DNA from: Pseudogemmobacter sp044142105
GTDB taxonomy: Bacteria > Pseudomonadota > Alphaproteobacteria > Rhodobacterales > Rhodobacteraceae
Reading direction: 5' to 3'
Length of the DNA stretch: 64,000 bases
Assembly: GCF_044142105.1 (NCBI RefSeq)
Contig: NZ_JBGTYM010000009.1
Coordinates: 62,001 to 126,000 of the forward strand
Position numbers and translations under genes: made by a program. Shown one piece after another: positions 59,591 through 64,000 of the stretch (the first letter of the stretch is position 1; every line of letters starts with the position of its first letter). A model generated the notes under the pieces. It searched no databases, was not told the DNA's origin, and saw nothing but the letters and a program-made list of their open reading frames with translations.

Positions 59591-62221
59591 ATGTCGCGCT
59601 ATGACCCTTCGGTGATCGAACCCAAATGGCAACAGGCCTGGGACGCAGCGGGGGCCTTCACCGCGCGGCATGACCCCGCGAAGCCCAAATATTACGTGCT
59701 CGAGATGTTCCCCTATCCGTCGGGGCGCATCCATATGGGCCATGTCCGCAATTACACGATGGGCGACGTGGTGGCGCGGTTCATGGCGGCCAGGGGCCAT
59801 TCCGTGCTGCACCCGATGGGCTGGGACGCCTTCGGAATGCCGGCCGAAAACGCCGCGATGGAACGCGGCGGCCATCCAAAAGACTGGACCTACGGCAATA
59901 TCGCCGACATGAAGGCGCAGATGAAGCCGCTGGGCCTGTCGATCGACTGGTCGCGCGAATTCGCCACCTGCGACCCGGAATATTACGGCCAGCAGCAGGC
60001 CATGTTCCTCGACATGATGGAAAAGGGCCTGGTCTATCGCAAGGCGGCGATGGTCAATTGGGACCCGGTCGACATGACGGTTCTGGCCAATGAGCAGGTG
60101 ATCGACGGCAAGGGCTGGCGGTCCGGCGCGGCGGTGGAGCGCAAGGAACTGACCCAGTGGTTCTTCAAGATCTCGGACTATTCCGAAGACCTGCTGAACG
60201 CCTTGGACGGGCTGAAGGACTGGCCCGAGAAGGTGCGGCTGATGCAGGCCAACTGGATCGGTCGTTCGCGCGGCCTGCAATTCGCCTTTGAAACTGTTGA
60301 CGCGCCGCAAGGGTTCGAGACGCTCGAAGTCTACACGACCCGGCCCGACACGCTGATGGGCGCGTCTTTCGCGGCGATCTCGCCCGATCACCCCTTGGCG
60401 AAAGAGCTGGAGCGGGACCCGAAAGTCGCCGATTTCATCGCCGAATGCCGTCGGGGCGGGACCAGCGCCGAAGAGATCGAGACGGCCGAGAAGATCGGCT
60501 TCGACACGGGCATAAGGGTGCGGCATCCGCTGGATCCCACTTGGGAACTGCCTGTCTGGATCGCGAATTTCATCCTGATGGATTACGGCACAGGCGCGAT
60601 CTTCGGCTGCCCGGCCCATGACCAGCGCGATTTCGATTTCGCCACCAAATATGCCTTGCCGATCCAGCAGGTCTTCGTGGCCGAAGGCGCCGAAGAAGAG
60701 GGCCTGGACGCCGCTTTCGTGCCGATGAAATCGGAAAAGGTCCGCTATGTCCGCGGCTTCGCCGGCGCCGAAACCCAGACCGGCGACGAAGGCGTGGCCG
60801 CCGCCATCGCCCATGCCGAGGCGCAGGGCTATGGCCGAGGGGTCACCAAATACCGCCTGCGCGACTGGGGCGTCTCGCGCCAGCGCTATTGGGGCGCGCC
60901 GATTCCGGTTATTCACTGTGCCAAATGCGGCGTGGTGCCCGAGAAGAAGGAAAACCTGCCGGTCGAGCTGCCCTATGATGTCAGCTTCGACAAGCCCGGC
61001 AATCCCTTGGATCGTCACCCGACCTGGCGCGACGTGCCTTGCCCCGCCTGCGGCGAACCGGCGCGGCGCGAGACGGACACGATGGACACGTTCGTCGATT
61101 CGTCCTGGTATTTCGCCCGCTTCACGGCGCCCCGCGCGGCCACGCCGACCGACCTGGCCGAGGCCGAGTACTGGATGAATGTCGACCAGTATATCGGCGG
61201 CATTGAACACGCGATCCTGCACCTGCTTTACTCGCGTTTCTTCGCCCGGGCGATGAACGCCACAGGCCATCTGCCGGAAAAAGCCCGCGAGCCGTTCAAT
61301 GCGCTGTTCACCCAGGGCATGGTCACGCATGAGATCTACAAGACCACCGATGACAAGGGGCGCCCGGTCTATCATCTGCCCGAGGATGTGACCGTCTTCA
61401 CCATCGCCGACCGCCGGATCGTCGTTCTGGGCGATGTCGAGCCGCCCTTGGATATGGTGGACGATGTCGATGCCTGGATCCGCGCCCTTGCCGATGAAGG
61501 CTTGCTGGTCGAGGTGATTCCTTCGGCCAAGATGTCGAAATCGAAGAAGAATGTTGTCGATCCGATGAACATCATCGCCCAGTTCGGTGCCGATACGGCG
61601 CGCTGGTTCGTGATGTCCGACAGCCCGCCCGAGCGGGATGTCGAATGGACCGCCTCGGGCGCCGAAGCCGCCTTCAAGCACCTTTCGCGCGTGTGGTCCC
61701 TGTGTTCGCGCATCGGCGAGATGCCCGCCGATCACAAGGGCGAAGGCGATGCCGACCTGGCCCGCGCCACCGCCCGCGCCATTGACGAGGTCACCAAGGG
61801 CATCGAGGGCTTCGCCTTCAACAAGGCCATCGCCGCGCTCTACGGCTTCACCAACACCCTGTCGCGCGCCAATGCCTCGACCCCGGCGATGAAGGAGGCG
61901 ATCCGCACCCTGGCCAAGCTGATGTCGCCAATGGTGCCGCATATCGCCGAATCGATCTGGACCTATCAGGGCGGCGCGGGCCTTTGCGTTCAGGCGCCCT
62001 GGCCCAAGGCGGATCCGGCGCTTCTGGTCGATGACACCGTGACTCTGCCGATCCAGATCAACGGCAAGCGTCGCGCGGAAATCAGCGTGGCCAAAGACAT
62101 GCCCGCGCCAGAGGTTGAAAAGCTGGCGCTGGCGCATGAGGATGTGATCAAGTTCCTGGCTGGTCAGCCGGTCAAGAAGATCATCGTCGTGCCGGGCCGC
62201 ATCATCAATGTCGTCGTGTAA
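59591..62221 (+). CDS. leuS: leucyl-tRNA synthetase
   Basis: 876 residues, class-I synthetase with the CP1 editing domain. HIGH motif as PYPSGRIHMGHVRNYT near 40; KMSKS as SAKMSKSKKNVVDPM near 640; editing-site TRPDTLMGASFAAISPDHP. ATG 59591. The stop overlaps lptE by 14 nt. Confidence 0.97.
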   Translation: MSRYDPSVIEPKWQQAWDAAGAFTARHDPAKPKYYVLEMFPYPSGRIHMGHVRNYTMGDVVARFMAARGHSVLHPMGWDAFGMPAENAAMERGGHPKDWTYGNIADMKAQMKPLGLSIDWSREFATCDPEYYGQQQAMFLDMMEKGLVYRKAAMVNWDPVDMTVLANEQVIDGKGWRSGAAVERKELTQWFFKISDYSEDLLNALDGLKDWPEKVRLMQANWIGRSRGLQFAFETVDAPQGFETLEVYTTRPDTLMGASFAAISPDHPLAKELERDPKVADFIAECRRGGTSAEEIETAEKIGFDTGIRVRHPLDPTWELPVWIANFILMDYGTGAIFGCPAHDQRDFDFATKYALPIQQVFVAEGAEEEGLDAAFVPMKSEKVRYVRGFAGAETQTGDEGVAAAIAHAEAQGYGRGVTKYRLRDWGVSRQRYWGAPIPVIHCAKCGVVPEKKENLPVELPYDVSFDKPGNPLDRHPTWRDVPCPACGEPARRETDTMDTFVDSSWYFARFTAPRAATPTDLAEAEYWMNVDQYIGGIEHAILHLLYSRFFARAMNATGHLPEKAREPFNALFTQGMVTHEIYKTTDDKGRPVYHLPEDVTVFTIADRRIVVLGDVEPPLDMVDDVDAWIRALADEGLLVEVIPSAKMSKSKKNVVDPMNIIAQFGADTARWFVMSDSPPERDVEWTASGAEAAFKHLSRVWSLCSRIGEMPADHKGEGDADLARATARAIDEVTKGIEGFAFNKAIAALYGFTNTLSRANASTPAMKEAIRTLAKLMSPMVPHIAESIWTYQGGAGLCVQAPWPKADPALLVDDTVTLPIQINGKRRAEISVAKDMPAPEVEKLALAHEDVIKFLAGQPVKKIIVVPGRIINVVV

Positions 62222-62696
62222 CCGCCGCCTGTTCCTGCTCTCGCCGCTGGCGCTTGCCGCCTGCGGCTTCACCCCCGCCTATGCGCCAGGGGGCGCGGCG
62301 ACGCTGTTGACCAACACAGTGCGCGCCGCCGATCCGACCGACCGCAACGGTTTCGATTTCGTCGAGAGGATCGAGGAACGCATCGGCCGCCCGCAGGATC
62401 ACCGCTATGATCTGGCCTATCGCATTCAGACCGAGGCGATCGGCGTCGGCCTGACTGCGGACAACAAGATCACCCGCTACAATCTCAAGGGCGTGATCGA
62501 CTACACGCTGACCCGTGCCGGATCAGGCGAGAAAATCGCCTCGGGCCGGGTGCAAAGCTTTACCGCCTATGCCGCCACCGGATCGACCGTGGCGGGGCTG
62601 GCTGCCGAGGAAGACGCCGCCACGCGGCTGATGCGCATTCTCGCCGACCAGATCGTCGCGCGTCTGATCGCCGAGGTTTCGGCGGCGCAGCAATGA
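62208..62696 (+). CDS. lptE: LPS-assembly lipoprotein LptE
   Basis: 162 residues. Lipoprotein signal ending LALAAC, then GFTPAYAPGG and a small alpha/beta domain (YDLAYRIQTEAIGVGLTADN; RYNLKGVIDYTLTRAGSG). Plug of the LptD outer-membrane LPS translocon. Overlaps leuS by 14 nt and holA by 4 nt (ATGA), so translation is coupled throughout. Confidence 0.9.
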   Translation: MSSCNRRLFLLSPLALAACGFTPAYAPGGAATLLTNTVRAADPTDRNGFDFVERIEERIGRPQDHRYDLAYRIQTEAIGVGLTADNKITRYNLKGVIDYTLTRAGSGEKIASGRVQSFTAYAATGSTVAGLAAEEDAATRLMRILADQIVARLIAEVSAAQQ

Positions 62697-63694
62697 TCCT
62701 GCGCGGGGCCGATGCCAACCGCTATCTGGCCAAGCCCGACCCGGCCCGCCCGGGCCTGCTGATCTTTGGCGCCGATGCGATGCGGGTGGCGCTGAAGCGG
62801 CAGGATGCGATTCTGGCGCTGGCGGGCCCCGATGCCGAGGCCGAGATGCGCCTGTCGCGCATCGCCGCGGGCGATCTGCGCCGCGATGGCTCGCTTCTCG
62901 CCGATGCAATCAAGGAAGTGGGCTTCTTTCCCGGGCCGCGCGTCGCCTTTGCCGAAGACGCGACCGACGGGCTCGCCCCGGCCATCGCCACGGCGCTTGA
63001 GGCCTGGAAACCGGGCGATGCGACGATTGTGGTGACGGCGGGCGAGCTGAAGGGCAAGTCCGCGCTGAAGACCCTGTTCGAAAAGCATCCGGCTGCGGTC
63101 TGCATCGGCTTCTATGACGAGCCCCCCTCGCGCGAAGAGATCGAAGCCGAGCTGAAAAAGGCGGGGCTGACCCAGATCTCGCCCGAGGCGTTGGCCGATC
63201 TGCACACCCTTGGCCGCGCGCTGGACCCCGGCGATTTCCGCCAGACATTGCAAAAGCTGGCGCTCTACAAATGGCAGGATGCCACGCCCCTGCAACCTGC
63301 CGAAGTGACGGCGCTGGCGCCGTCTTCCATCGAGGCCGAGACCGATGACCTGACGCATGCGGTTGCAGAACGCAGCGCCGCGGCCGTTGGCGGGCTGATG
63401 CGACGGCTGGAAGGGCAGGGCGTGGGCGCGGTGGAAATCTGCATCGCGGCGACACGGCATTTCCGCGCCCTGCATACGGCCAAGGCCGATCCGGGCGGTC
63501 TGGCGAAGGCCCGCGTCTTCGGCACCCGACGCGACCGGATGCAGCGCCAGCTTGGCCAATGGCAGCTGCGCGCCCTGGAACAGGCGCTGGCAACGCTGGT
63601 GCAGACCGACCTTACGCTACGCTCCGCCTCACGCGCGCCCGGCCATGCGCTGATCGAACGCGCCCTGATCCGCATCGCGATGACGCGGGGCTGA
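62693..63694 (+). CDS. holA: DNA polymerase III delta subunit
   Basis: 333 residues. Clamp-loader delta: RPGLLIFGADAMRVALKRQD near residue 20, VVTAGELKGKSALKTLFEKH, and the C-terminal collar helices (RALIRIAMTRG-like end). Opens the beta clamp. ATG 62693 overlaps the lptE stop. Confidence 0.92.
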   Translation: MILRGADANRYLAKPDPARPGLLIFGADAMRVALKRQDAILALAGPDAEAEMRLSRIAAGDLRRDGSLLADAIKEVGFFPGPRVAFAEDATDGLAPAIATALEAWKPGDATIVVTAGELKGKSALKTLFEKHPAAVCIGFYDEPPSREEIEAELKKAGLTQISPEALADLHTLGRALDPGDFRQTLQKLALYKWQDATPLQPAEVTALAPSSIEAETDDLTHAVAERSAAAVGGLMRRLEGQGVGAVEICIAATRHFRALHTAKADPGGLAKARVFGTRRDRMQRQLGQWQLRALEQALATLVQTDLTLRSASRAPGHALIERALIRIAMTRG

Positions 63695-63712
63695 TCCGTT
63701 CCGGCGCGCGGC

Positions 63713-64000
63713 TTACAGCGCCAGCGCCTCGGGCGTCAGCGCATACAGCCCCTCGGCCCCTTCGCGCGCTTCGGCCAGATACGCCGCATGGCGCGGCAGC
63801 AAGCGGCGGATCATCACCCGCGCCAGCGGCAGGCGGGCCGGATCGGCCAGCGCGGCCTTCAGATGGGCATGGCCGCCCAGAACCAGCGCGAACCCGGCCA
63901 GATAGGGCACGGCCCCGGCGAAACGGTCGTTCATCCCGGCGCCCAGCAGCGCCTCGGTTGTCCCGCGCAGCGTCTCGACCGCCTGCCAGATTTCTTCCGC
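63713..64000 (-). CDS. acyl-CoA dehydrogenase, 3' part (DmdC-type C-terminal domain)
   Basis: Only the last 95 residues are inside the window; the gene continues beyond the right edge. Reads AEEIWQAVETLRGTTEALLG, then AVPYLAGFALVLGGHAHLKA and RVMIRRLLPRHAAYLAEARE, ending TPEALAL. This matches the extra C-terminal domain of the large acyl-CoA dehydrogenases related to DmdC. Stop TAA at 63713. Confidence 0.75.
   Translation of the reverse strand, partial: AEEIWQAVETLRGTTEALLGAGMNDRFAGAVPYLAGFALVLGGHAHLKAALADPARLPLARVMIRRLLPRHAAYLAEAREGAEGLYALTPEALAL

Noticed and set aside
59360..62272. 970-codon open frame opposite leuS
   Set aside because: leuS is intact on the plus strand with HIGH and KMSKS motifs; the reverse frame is His/Arg-rich and unsupported.
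1..64000. CRISPR arrays, prophage, transposases, toxin-antitoxin or defence islands
   Set aside because: No direct-repeat arrays, integrases, transposase motifs or composition shifts were seen; the gene content is core throughout.

Overview
The window is high-GC, densely packed bacterial chromosome. The gene set points to an alphaproteobacterium of the Rhodobacterales, close to Paracoccus or Rhodobacter. The clues are a petABC cytochrome bc1 operon with a short cytochrome c1, an L-malyl-CoA/beta-methylmalyl-CoA lyase of the ethylmalonyl-CoA pathway, a Rhodobacter-type porin, a 41-residue L36, two DUF2125 proteins, a DUF4175 protein, a DUF3576 lipoprotein and a CenR-like response regulator. 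I see no prophage, insertion sequence, CRISPR array or genomic island. Nearly everything is core metabolism and cell maintenance, and most of the novelty is in small RNAs, leader structures and small proteins.

Layout. 1-1057: 5' part of a class-III aminotransferase. 1222-4533: TPP riboswitch and thiBPQ thiamine importer. 4568-7327: petABC on the opposite strand, ending at a shared terminator. 7861-9920: GST, small membrane protein, PaiB-like protein, rpmJ and tRNA-Val. 10139-16351: N-formylglutamate amidohydrolase, secreted alpha/beta hydrolase, DNA polymerase IV and a DEAD-box helicase with a repetitive basic tail. 16409-21785: CysQ-like phosphatase, PmbA-like protease and tandem DUF2125 paralogues. 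21933-25574: enoyl-CoA hydratase, MscS channel, flavoprotein and DUF1801. 25571-30317: cupin, pheS, a hypothetical gene, dps, a frameshifted AGCS symporter and a secreted hypothetical. 30433-32859: rplT, rpmI, a small membrane protein and pyk. 33086-37058: a second N-formylglutamate amidohydrolase, DUF1244, azlCD, then a D-amino-acid aminotransferase with a dipeptide epimerase. 37197-39929: mcl1, accA and a secreted protein. 39936-43714: ftsE-ftsX-plsC-TfoX-like-PNPOx-like-hypothetical operon. 43882-50552: zinc-ribbon membrane protein, DUF4175, lysA, two tiny lipoproteins and argH. 50578-54707: TlpA-like thioredoxin, xth, two tandem sRNA-like units behind a CenR-like regulator, ribA and an NTF2-like protein. 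54779-58688: YggS, TPR-sulfotransferase and porin. 58956-63694: DUF3576, leuS, lptE and holA. 63713-64000: 3' end of an acyl-CoA dehydrogenase.

How the genes work together. The thiamine importer is a classic riboswitch-controlled operon. petABC forms one respiratory complex. The epimerase and D-amino-acid aminotransferase form a coupled pair, probably for muropeptide or D-amino-acid turnover. ftsEX, plsC, lptE and the small lipoproteins serve the envelope.

The strongest candidates for something under-described are: (i) two tandem short transcription units at about 52009-52246 in the 3' region of the CenR-like gene, sharing an identical 14-nt CCTCCC-containing block directly before an intrinsic terminator; (ii) a promoter-terminator pair enclosing about 90 nt upstream of tRNA-Val; (iii) two unlisted small lipoproteins between argH and lysA; (iv) tandem diverged DUF2125 paralogues; and (v) hairpins in the leaders of dps, the MscS channel and leuS.
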